DNA of 64,000 nt, taken from positions 36,425,001 to 36,489,000 of the forward strand of contig CM069876.1 of assembly GCA_036172665.1 (NCBI GenBank), given 5' to 3'. Made by a program: the position numbers and the translations under genes. A model generated the notes under the pieces. The model ran no database searches. It worked only from the letters and a program-made list of their open reading frames with translations, and had not been told where the DNA came from. Below, piece after piece: positions 54,701-64,000 of this stretch (position 1 is the stretch's first letter; every line of letters begins with the position of its first letter). Source of the DNA: Prosopocoilus inquinatus. Taxonomy: Eukaryota; Arthropoda; Insecta; Coleoptera; Lucanidae.

Positions 54701-56029
54701 CTCATCAGGGTGAACCTAATCGATTTGTACACGTACATAGAAAAACATATATCGATTTGTATTTGCGTGACCGGGAACGTTATTGTATTCATAATTGATG
54801 TTAGAAATCCAACAAGAACAGATTTGAATCAGCTTTACTGCAAACATAAGTTTGTTTATGTTTTAAAACCTGCTTCAACGAATACCGAGGTCACCACCAG
54901 CCAAAACGCTCACCCTTCGCCATCGTACAGCAAAACTATAAATCTTTATTGAAAAAAATCATTTTCTGAATTAGGTTTACTTTTGGCTTTTACAAAAAAA
55001 TCAATACGCGTATTTTATTGTTTAGTTGCAGTTCGGAGGTGCGGTTATTGATACAGGTTTAACAAGCATGAATTAACCGACGCGTCATCTGCTTACGTTG
55101 CAAATCTAGTGGCATGCGTTAAGAAACGTAAGGGAACTCCATAAGGGGAATCCATGTCATTAAACCTTACTTGCTCTGCATCGGCGAATTTTATTTTTCT
55201 TAGAAGGTAATTGTGTGTACTAACCTATCATTTATTTAAAGATTACAGTTTAATGGATATTTTATTGTTTTACACGAATCAAGGCCTACTATAATTCGCA
55301 TAAAAGTAACAAATAAATTAATTTGCTTACAGCTCCGCAATTTTCGAAAATAATGTCAATATATTATATATTTTTGAAAGGCTTAAAAAATACTCTTTTT
55401 AACGATGTTAAAGCCAACTACGACTTCCATTAAAAAAAACAAAAGTTGTGTTCGTATTATGACTATGTAATTTAATTAAGAAACCATGATCTACGTTAAA
55501 AATCGAATAAAAAGTGTAATTATCATTTTTTAATATCTTTAAAAATAAAGAAGCTATTTGCATTTGAAGATTTGGTGAATTTTTCTTTTTTCGACTGTGC
55601 CACAAAACAGTAAGAAACAGGAAATTTTTTATTTAACCATTGAAATTGGCATAAATAGTTGACCTAATATTGCGTGCTTAGTTTTTTTTTTTTTATATTT
55701 CCATTATTAACGAAGTTACCTGTAAAATACCATCGAAAATGGGACATCCTGTACATTGACGGTAACGTAAAAAACATATTATTTTATATGCGGTAATGTT
55801 ATGCCAAGCGAAGGTGTGCTTTATGACAAAATATAAAATGAAATCAATTATTTTTAAGAGAAGTAAAAAGTACTTTAGTTCAAAGTGATGTACCAATGTG
55901 CTCGAGTAATTTAGTGCAAGGACAATTAATTTTACTAATTATAATTTAAATCTAATTTAATCATAATCGTAAGAAGTAAACGTCTCTCTTTTATTCGTAA
56001 CTTAGACTTTTAAACTATCTCTGCTTCAT
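54701..56029. other. AT-rich spacer, nothing recognised
   Basis: No repeat partner, hairpin or coding motif was recognised. Confidence 0.4.
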
Positions 56030-56310
56030 GTCGCGACATTATCTCTGTCAAAATGTTGCCCCACCTTAAGACCGATTACTCGGTCAAAATTATCTCGGTC
56101 AAAATATTGCCCCACTTTAAGTCTGATATTGCGGAAACCACCAATCGAACGTTTACTACATTTTCTTAATAATACTCTTGGGCCCAATTAATTCTTAATA
56201 ATACTCGTGGGCCCAACTAATTTTGTGCGTGTTTCCAGAAACACCCAACCGAACGTTTACTACATTTTAATACTCGCGGGCCCAACTAATTTTGCACGTT
56301 TTTACCAAAT
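56030..56310. repeat. Short local duplications
   Basis: TCAAAATGTTGCCCCACCTT / TCAAAATATTGCCCCACTTT (56048 and 56098) repeat at 50 bp. CGAACGTTTACTACATTTT (56147 and 56252) and TAATACTCGYGGGCCCAACT (three forms between 56168 and 56288) repeat at about 50-105 bp. Probably successive slippage or unequal exchange. Confidence 0.7.
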
Positions 56311-56766
56311 TACAGACAAGTTTAAACAAACGTGTTCGAGGTCTACAGATATGTTAAGAATGAGTAAACTTGTTACGCGTTAATTTCTAGTTACATTTCG
56401 GCAACCACGTGTTGTATGGTCTTGATTTAGTAGGGTGACAACATTGCGTTCCGGAAGTGACATTCTTGTGCCGTTTGAAATCAAGGCTTTTCATTGGTCT
56501 TAGGCGATCACGCTCTTCGCGTCCTGAGTTCGGATTGGCTCGCCATTCTGGCTTGTAGAGAGAGTCGATTCCGACACCTGGCAGCTTCCATCTCAGCGAC
56601 ACTAGGTGCGGGGATTTTTCTCCAATTTGGGGATTTTTGAAGGCAATGAGAACTAAATAGTTGGGGATTTTTTTTTTAATGGGGAATTGTTGATGAAAAA
56701 TAATAATAGTTTCGTACGACATCCCTTGTCAACTGATTAGATTGGCAATGAATAAGGAATTCAATT
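56311..56766. other. Spacer, nothing recognised
   Basis: A 111-codon minus frame (56387-56722) has no recognised motif. Confidence 0.4.
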
Positions 56767-57060
56767 ATGTTAGGCTTCCCCCAATACATTTACAACAGTA
56801 CTGTCAATTGTCTGATAAATCACAAATAAATGACTGATGCTGGGTTTCCACATCTCCGGTATTCGGAGTCTCCTACGCGATTGGCTGATTTAAAATTTCT
56901 GAATGTTTCAATGTTCCGAAATTTTAAATCAACCAATCACGAAGAGGATTCCATACGCCGGATGCTGTATGCCCGAGATGTGAAAACCCAGCATCAGTCA
57001 CTTATCTGTGATTTATCAGTCAGTTGGCAGTGCTGTTGTATATTGAGGGAAGCCTAACAT
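56767..57060. mobile_element. 294-bp palindromic foldback
   Basis: ATGTTAGGCTTCCCCCAATA ... TATTGAGGGAAGCCTAACAT are the ends, with AATT on both outer sides. Inner matching blocks include CTGATAAATCACAAATAA, GACTGATGCTGGGTTTCCAC, ATCTC, GATTGGCTGATTTAAAATTT and their inverses. Arms of about 140 bp meet at a small centre near 56910. Non-autonomous; superfamily not determined. Confidence 0.85.
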
Positions 57061-58539
57061 AATTTTTACGTTCCTTATCTTTCACAATGAAAAAAGATGT
57101 GTGAATCATTTATCAATGATCTAAAATAAAAGGTGCTTTCTTTCGCTCACAAAATTGTACGACTATTTACGCTATGAAAACACTTCCCCGAGGTCGCCAC
57201 TACGACGTACCCGCTCGAAGGTCATAGAGGTACGATGTTGGTATGATGGCATTGACCGAAGTTTGACGTCATTTAATTGTTTTACGCAATATTTTCGGCA
57301 CATGTTTGTGTATTAGTTTAACGTTTTTTCATGCATTTTAAGCCAAGTTTAATTTAAGGAGTTTGAATTATTGATTCTCGTTTCTGTGAAGGCCAATACG
57401 TTGTTTAAGTTGTTTTTCGTATCAGAGCAGGGATGGCTGCTACCCGAGAAGTGTAGCCCCATCATGCCAAACGTTATAAGTGCGACCGTTGTATTTATTA
57501 AGTATTTGTTTGCGGCGCGCTTCTCTGTAAATGAATTTTCGTTTCCCCGATGCAATTGAGAGTGGAGTTAGCTCGTTCGAGACGCTCGAGAGCAAAACTG
57601 TGTTATAGTATTAAACCGTTATTTCAAGTTCGAATTGTTTAGATTATTTTAAACCCTCAAGGCTAGCGTTCTCGTTGTACTAAGTTAGCGTGTGCCTAAA
57701 CATATTTATTATTATTATTATTATTATTAAGTACGTTGTGGTATTTTGTAGCATTGTGAAACATCAGCTGTGGTTACTCCCTGGCGCTCATATCTATTTT
57801 AATTCATACCTTTCTAGTAGATTGACTTCCCAGCACAATTTACAACCAGACGTAGGTAAATGACCAGAAGTTAACGTAATTGTAATAAGGTGATAGCAAA
57901 CTTTCTTAAATTCTAATAAAACAATACGATAATTAAACCAAAAAGCTCTATTGTTCTTCAACTTGAAAGTGTTGAACGATTTTGGGTTTTATGCAAATGA
58001 AATATTCATTACAAATTGTAAGATTCTGGAGCGTTAAAAAAAAATTGCTAAACACAATTGTCTAAAATTGGATGAGGATTGATGAATCAAAAATACTGCA
58101 TAGCTGTCAATCATCAACAATACTGAAAACAATATATTTAGAATATTTGCTAAATAAGCAACTATTTCTACTTTTTTGAATGGCGTATTTAAACCAAGAT
58201 ACCAAAGAAGAAAATAGAATTTCGCGAACTGTAAAAATAAAAAAAAAAAACTTTTTCTTTCCTTATTTTTCTTAATTTTTTTGTTTTGAAGGTATACCAA
58301 CACCTTCAGCGAAAAAAATGAATGTTACTAGGCTTTAAGTAGATATTGAAGAGATGGAAGGTTTTTAAAGATGATATTTTCAATTCGTTGCTCAAATTAA
58401 GTTGAGGGAACGTGTTCAGAAAACACAGACAAGTGGTTATAACATTTCATAGAATTTACAAGACATTGCTTCCAGAAACCTTCCAATCTTCGAATTGTTT
58501 AACATGTTTCAGACCCCTCTAGTTTACGTTAATGCAAAC
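57061..58539. other. AT-rich spacer
   Basis: An (ATT)n microsatellite lies at 57704-57728. No gene or element recognised. Confidence 0.4.
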
Positions 58540-58772
58540 CTGCCCTGTTAAACACAGAAGTTGTATCTGACAAAATCATTGCTTCGAGAAGTTCCTCATT
58601 TAGTAAAATTTGTTAAGCCGCCAAATTTGAATATTTTATTAAAAACTGAATTTAACATTTGCTAGAAGGTTGTAAAAAAAAACGAATAAGCCAGAACTTG
58701 TGGGTCATGTAGACGTCATAAGCCAAGCAAACGTGCGAAATGTAGATACGACTTCTATGCTTAACAGGGCAG
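58540..58772. mobile_element. Inverted repeat, 29-bp arms
   Basis: CTGCCCTGTTAAACACAGAA, GTTGTATCT at 58540-58568 is inverted at 58744-58772 (AGATACGACTTCTATGCTTA, ACAGGGCAG). Centre AT-rich. MITE-like. Confidence 0.65.
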
Positions 58773-58878
58773 AGACTAAAAGGTCTCGAATTGCAAAAAA
58801 GATTATACAGGGTGTTATTGAAATTAACTACAGCGGTTTTACTGAAACTGATTTGTTTGCTGAGACGACAGATGGTAG

Positions 58879-59001
58879 TACAGCGGTGCGTAAAAGAAAT
58901 GCGACTCCCAAAAGCGACCTGGCGGTACGGTTAATTTAAATAAGGATCAGGATCGTACGATTTTATTACTTTTCGTCGCATTTCTTTTAAGCACTGCCGT
59001 A
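58879..59001. mobile_element. Inverted repeat, 26-bp arms
   Basis: TACAGCGGTGCGTAAAAGAA, ATGCGA at 58879 is inverted at 58976-59001 (TCGCATTTCTTTTAAGCACT, GCCGTA). It follows a solitary TACAGGGTGTTATTGAAATT at 58806. Confidence 0.65.
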
Positions 59002-59060
59002 CACAGAAATAAAAATCCAATTCATTGCATAACTATAAAGCCATGACAGTATTGTATGTA

Positions 59061-59279
59061 CAGTCGTGTTCAAAAAAGTGTTGTCCAGCATTTGTACTGT
59101 GTAAACTTGTAAGTACACGCATTCATGAAGTTCAAAAAAATGTTGTGTGCGTTTTGTTACATGTACGGATTCTGGCGATAATAATTAAATATTAAACATA
59201 AATATTATTAAATTATTATTAAAAATATTATTCGGCACAGCGCTAAAGTAGCTGTACAACACATTTTTGAACACATCTG
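59061..59279. mobile_element. Tc1/mariner-type MITE, TA-flanked
   Basis: TA at 59059-59060 and 59280-59281 flanks a 219-bp element. The ends are CAGTCGTGTTCAAAAAAGTG and the inverse of CATTTTTGAACACATCTG; TTGT/ACAA continues inward. GTTCAAAAAAATGTTGT is repeated inside at about 59131. No coding sequence. Confidence 0.8.
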
Positions 59280-59281
59280 TA

Positions 59282-59740
59282 CGAAGACAGTATGTAAGAA
59301 TTTGCAAAAAAAAAACAAGAAAAATAAAAACAAAATACAAAAATTAGACTACACAGATAATGCTATAGGGTGTTAACCCTAACTATAATTGAGTTAATGC
59401 CCTCAAATTATTTACAAATACTTAGAAAACATTATTTTTGTACATCTGCACTATCTTGTTTTAAATTAATTAAGGAAATTAGATTTAGGTTTGGTTTTGG
59501 TTAGTTTAATTTGTGAGCATTCTTGTTTTATTTCAGTGTCAACTCGAAAATTTATTTTCTTTTTCTTGTGGAAAAAATATATATAGTTGAGTTATACAAG
59601 ATACAAGGTACTCACAATATCAGCAGCTTTGGTGGAAAAGTACCAAAGACACTAGTTACTTGTCTTTTACAAATTTATTTCATTCCCCTGTATATCAAGA
59701 AACAATTTACAAAAAAAAATTGATCCTTCTGGCGATGAGA
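59282..59740. other. AT-rich spacer
   Basis: No feature recognised. Confidence 0.4.
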
Positions 59741-61060
59741 GGATACGAATTAAAAGAATCCCCCCCAGCCAAGGCAGGCACCGTCTCGAAAACTTCGTCG
59801 CGAGAGAGATTCAAGGGCACTCGTTAATTAAATTTAATTAATCGTGACAGTAAAAACCGTACGGGGGATAAACGAGTCACTAAACGAAGACTGCGCCATT
59901 TACAAACGGTAATAAACGAAGTTTACGATCGACTCTCCCGGCGCGTATTTCGCTGCTTCATCAATGGGGCGAGGGCAAGCGTCATATTGTTTCCCTTTTT
60001 GAAATCGTTAAATTAAAGCAAGCTCGTTAATTAATTTAAATATGCCAATTAATTAATGCTGTATCAGAAGAAGCACGAGAAAATATCCGCCCATTATTTC
60101 ATATTGTTACGCATATACCTTCGGGGATTCGATTTGGGGGGTCGTATCCATTGTGGAAAAGTGGAGGAGTCTTGTATTTCAGAAAGGTGTGTGAGATTTT
60201 ATGAAGAAGAAAAGGGGAAGAAAAAAGAATTGGCAATTACTGGCTAATAAAGAGGACGTAATGAAAAGATGTGGTAGTCTGAAAAGATCGGCATTTACAT
60301 GATTTGAGTGACCTAATTTCAGCGAGAATATCCAGATGTTCGATTTAGCGATTTATGTGTGAAAATCCTCGTATCTCATACCACGAAGGCAGCTGGTGTT
60401 AGATAACTATTTCTTGCTATTGTGGACAAAATTGTTTCTGCTTGCATGAATCAGAACTCATTTTTCTGTTAGAGTATAACAATGCCACTTTCTTATCTTT
60501 GCACAGTTGTTAGGTTTAAAAATACATTCTTCAATTACTTCGGTCAAGCTGCCCATTTGGCTCAACCCCTGTATCATTAATTTTGCTGCTGTTTTTATCA
60601 TAGTTTTTTTTTTTATTATTTTTTGAATAATTGCAAACACGGTGAATGTATTAAAGTCTAAAAAGGCACCAAATCTGTCCGAACACGAAATTCGCAATAA
60701 ATTTTCATCAAGAAATAAAAACGAGCGAAACTTTTTTTTGCGGCTTTGAGGACGTTACAGCAATTTGAAATTGCGATCACGCTCGTCTCCCCCCCTGTAT
60801 CGGGCATCCAATTTAACTTTATAATCCGCAATATTTTTCCCGTTTTAATACCTTATTCGTGGAACGCAAATATCTCCGCCTTTCGCGGCGTGTAAACGCT
60901 AACGAGATTTTGAGTGCATGCACGTAAAAAGTTGTATTTTATGCGAGAATTTATCCCGCCGTTGTTTTTGACCGGAGCTCCCTTATTTCAGGCTCCGGTA
61001 ACTTCCGCCGTAAATTTTTCAAGAGTGCCCGGAGTTTGTTTGCTCTTCTCTTTTTTACTG
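59741..61060. other. Two GC-richer blocks with AT-rich spacer
   Basis: 59750-60000 (CGTCTCGAAAACTTCGTCGC) and 60740-61040 (GGCTCCGGTAACTTCCGCCG) are GC-richer. The middle is AT-rich, with no gene. Confidence 0.35.
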
Positions 61061-62190
61061 CTGAATAAAATTTTTTGATTCCATGCAATTAACGTTAGAT
61101 TTATATCGCCTTAAGTACATATACGGAAGTTAATTTGATTATATAGGGTCTTACCGGACTCGATTGTACAGGGTTTTATTGAACTTGAGTCATAATATAT
61201 GGTACAGAAGCAAACAAATTAGATTCATTAGACGACATGAGCTAGATTTAAAAACCACACAAATTGCTACTCGTATCTATTAAGAGTAAACGTTACTTTA
61301 GATTTTACTTATGTATATCAGAGATTCTGCAATTTATCAACTGTTTTGTCAATAGGAAAGGTGTTTTCGAGAAAACGTAATGGCATAACTATCATTTAAG
61401 ATTGCTATCATTATCTTTAAGCAATCTTAAGACACCATAATGGTTGGCTTGGTTTCACAGAAAATTAAGTTTCAAGCGTTAGCCAAAGAAGAAAACTAAA
61501 TTTAATTAAATTACCCCGACTTTATATTTCGCCTAGTTTCCGTCTGGGCCGATTAACTTTCGATATCTCTCCTCTTTCGTCGAGTTGCGAGCAAGTTCGC
61601 GTTTAATTATGTGCAATGGGAAAGGTCGAGAGCACAAAGACGAAGAGTATTGTCTCGAATTTCGCGGTGTACACAATGGAAGACCGCAATTCAGGGCCCG
61701 CCCGAGCGTACAGAATTTCTTCCGACTTAACAACTCAATATAAGTTACCATTCCGACGAGGAGGAGAAGTATGCCGCGCCGTCTTCAGTAATCAACTTTC
61801 TGTATTCAAATTGCTTAAAGAAAATCTCATCCGGCGACTGAGAAAATTACGAAAGCCACTTTCCCGTCTCGCCTCGCCATCCCCGTTGCGGTCCTTGGGA
61901 AAATTTTATTTCCAAACGAACATGCACGGTTTCGACAAGATCCCCCCCTCCCCCCTCTTACACGAAATTAAATTCGACGAGGCCACGTATACCAAATAAA
62001 AACGGCATCGATCTTCTTATGAACACGCACGTTCTGTAGATGTGCACGGATAATCCATTTATTTACCGGAGGGGTGAATATATTCACGACGCAGGATGAA
62101 TATGTTTCAATTTTCATTTTAAGGGGCGGGCGGGGGATTCGTCGAACCGAAAATTAACTGTTTGGCTCACTACATTTTCTTTTTTACAAA
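61061..62190. other. AT-rich spacer and GC-richer block
   Basis: TATAGGGTCTTACCGGAC (61141) and TACAGGGTTTTATTGAAC (61167) look like element ends without partners. 61520-62160 is GC-richer and crossed by a 127-codon plus frame (61616-61999, starts MGKVESTKTKSIVSNFAVYT, ends EATYTK). That frame lacks recognised motifs, but its basic, serine-rich translation and length make it the best of the anonymous frames here. I do not call it a gene. Confidence 0.3.
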
Positions 62191-62410
62191 GCCTGAGATA
62201 ATATTGGCACGTTCAAGTGTTTGAGTCTCTTGAGACGTTGTACTTCTAGTGACTTGTCCAAAATATGGTAGTTTGGATGGGTTTTCAGATTTCCTTGACA
62301 GCTTCTATTAGATTTTATAAACGATTCTGTGGCATTTTCGATTTTGACATTTCAATTCTGGATTAGGATTAGGATAGACGACGTATAGTGAGATTTTTTA
62401 GCGGTATTAG
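62191..62410. other. Spacer next to the RT fragment
   Basis: No certain feature; it may hold the decayed continuation of the retroelement at 62411. Confidence 0.3.
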
Positions 62411-62640
62411 TGGAAGAGGTGCAACGTTGGTCCCAACACACTTCCCTGTGGTACACCGGATTTGACTAGTTAAAGTACATGTGCTATTTGGATCTTGATA
62501 CCTAACGAAAACGTGTCTACTCGAGAAGTAGGGCCAAAATATTTAGTAGTAATTACGTGGAACCACAATTTTTATTTTTCATAGCAAACGCTCGTCATAC
62601 TTTTTCGAAAGCCTTAAATATATCGTTTTGTTCTGACTTT
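62411..62640 (-). pseudogene. Reverse transcriptase fragment (Jockey-type LINE)
   Basis: On the minus strand 62624-62599 reads DIFKAFEKV, the palm motif usually DIxKAFDkV, followed by a stop where W is expected. About 140 bases later VKSGVPQGSVLGPTLHLF (62466-62413) is a clear RT motif. Between them are two more stops or frame changes (HVL then TAA just before LVKSG). Distance and order fit LINE reverse transcriptases of the Jockey group. Only this piece remains; the YADD box would be to the left and is not recognisable. It ends about 30 bases before the satellite. Confidence 0.75.
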
Positions 62641-62668
62641 CCTGACCATTCTATATACTTGTTCAACG

Positions 62669-64000
62669 ATGGAGAGCGGAAACGAAACTAATGATCAGGA
62701 ATTAACTTTTCATTTGTTAACAGCGATTCCATCCTCATCTGGAAGATGAGAAAGCTGAAAACCAACAACTTCACGATTATTTAAATATGCATGAAGATGG
62801 TGAAGGTGGAACTGAGGCGAAACCAAACTGATGATCAGGAATTAACTTTTCATTTGTTAAAAGCGATTCCATCCTCATCTGGAAGATGAGAAAGCTGAAA
62901 AGCAACAACTTCACGATTATTTAAATATGCATGAAGATAGTGAAGGTGGAACTGAAGCGAAACCAAACTAATGATCAGGAATTATCATAATCATTTGTTA
63001 ACAGCGATTCCATCCTCATCTGGAAGATGAGAAAGCTGAAAAGCAACAACTTCCCGATTATTTAAACATGCATGAAGATGGTGAAGGTGGAACTCAGGCG
63101 AAACCAAACTGATGATCAGGAATTAACTTTTCATTTGTTAAAAGCGATTCCATCCTCATCTGGAAGATGAGAAAGCTGAAAAGCAACAACTTCACGATTA
63201 TTTAAATATGCATGAAGATAGTGAAGGTGGAACTAAGGCGAAACCAAACTGATGATCAGGAATTAACTCTTCATTTGTTAACAGCGATTCCATCCTCATC
63301 TGGAAGATGAGAAAGCTGAAAAGCAACAACTTCACGATAATTTAAATATGCATGAAGATAGTGAAGGTGGAACTGAGGCGAAACCAAACTAATGATCAGG
63401 ACTTATCATAATCATTTGTTAACAGCGATTTCATCCTCATCTGGAAGATGAGAAAGCTGAAAAGCAACAACTTCACGATTATTTAAATATGCATGAAGAT
63501 AGTGAAGGTGGAATTGAGGCGAAACCAAACTGATGATCAGGAATTAACTTTTCATTTGTTAATAGCGATTCCATCCTCATCTGGAAGATGAGAAAGCTGA
63601 AAAGCAACAACTTCACGATTATTTAAATATGCTTGAAGATAGTGAAGGTGGAACTGAGGCGAAACCAAACTAATGATCAGGACTTATCATAATCATTTGT
63701 TAACAGCGATTTCATCCTCATCTGGAAGATGAGAAAGCTGAAAAGCAACAACTTCACGATTATTTAAATATGCATGAAGATAGTGAAGGTGGAATTGAGG
63801 CGAAACCAAACTGATGATCAGGAATTAACTTTTCATTTGTTAATAGCGATTCCATCCTCATCTGGAAGATGAGAAAGCTGAAAAGCAACAACTTCACGAT
63901 TATTTAAATATGCTTGAAGATAGTGAAGGTGGAACTGAGGCGAAACCAAACTAATGATCAGGACTTATCATAATCATTTGTTAACAGCGATTCCATCCTC
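62669..64000. repeat. 140/141-bp satellite array, runs off the right edge
   Basis: ATCCTCATCT falls at 62731, 62871, 63012, 63152, 63292, 63433, 63573, 63714, 63854 and 63995: steps of 140 or 141. Every unit has the palindrome CTCATCTGGAAGATGAG, then AAAGCTGAAAAGCAACAACT, TCACGATTATTTAAATATGC, GAAGATAGTGAAGGTGGAA and GGCGAAACCAAACTRATGAT. Two forms alternate: A (GGAATTAACTTTTCATTTG) and B (GGAMTTATCATAATCATTTG). The order is A A B A A B A B A B. The last two AB pairs (63433-63713 and 63714-63994) appear identical apart from the cut at the edge. No gene lies in it; a stop occurs in each unit. Confidence 0.97.

Noticed and set aside
61616..61999. 127-codon plus-strand frame as a gene
   Set aside because: No recognised motif, no splice or promoter context, and it lies in a GC-richer block where long chance frames are expected.

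Overview
This window looks like AT-rich, gene-poor, repeat-laden nuclear DNA of an arthropod, most likely an insect. I infer that from content. There is a mariner element flanked by TA, a Tc1-type remnant, decayed non-LTR reverse transcriptases, several families of short foldback elements (MITEs), a tRNA-derived SINE family and four tandem-repeat arrays. Bacterial gene organisation, ribosomal RNA and CRISPR are all absent. No intact host protein-coding gene can be supported. Every open frame of some length is a shadow of a repeat, a piece of a dead transposon, or chance; two stretches (40.1-40.5 kb and 45.5-45.8 kb) are coding-like but unidentified. The order cannot be fixed from sequence alone.

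Layout. 0-9.5 kb: degenerate AT-rich repeat, one MITE, an unidentified open frame on the minus strand, GC-richer blocks and a 182-bp tandem duplication. 9.5-13.7 kb: an inverted-repeat element, a SINE joined to a foldback, and a 3.5-kb field with over a dozen GTGGGCG-type boxes interspersed with ATTGG boxes. 13.8-17.4 kb: GC-rich blocks, a candidate TATA promoter at 16.02 kb and composite MITEs. 17.46-18.5 kb: a tandem array of about 236 bp. 20.7-21.0 kb: a 71-bp duplication and a MITE inserted in a MITE. 24-28 kb: a 0.33-kb foldback, a 5'-truncated non-LTR retrotransposon (minus strand) inside GACTAAT-rich sequence, and a pogo-like element split by a MITE cluster. 29-33 kb: small MITEs, including a hAT-type one with a perfect 8-bp target duplication, and a Tc1-type element nested in an older terminal-inverted-repeat element. 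34-35.5 kb: a dead mariner. 37-46 kb: two diverged copies of a roughly 2-kb dispersed repeat, a 172-bp satellite array and two more SINE copies. 47.4-47.7 kb: remnants of a non-LTR C-terminus. 50.6-53.8 kb: a 3.2-kb long-terminal-inverted-repeat element filled with other insertions, among them a tRNA-like foldback. 56.8-59.3 kb: large palindromes and a Tc1-type MITE. 62.4-62.6 kb: an RT fragment carrying a GVPQGSVLGP motif. 62.67-64 kb: a highly homogeneous 140/141-bp satellite that runs off the right edge.

Between the repeats sit GC- and CpG-richer blocks of 200-500 bp, roughly every 5 kb. These may be old single-copy or regulatory DNA. The genes present do not form a pathway; the biology visible here is transposon decay, nesting of elements, and local tandem amplification. 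The most interesting signals are the shift in the satellite's higher-order pattern, the hammerhead-like CTGANGA-hairpin-GAAAC arrangement recurring in unrelated foldbacks, the palindromic tRNA-like element, and a set of MITE families that share GGGCC-type ends but have unrelated cores.
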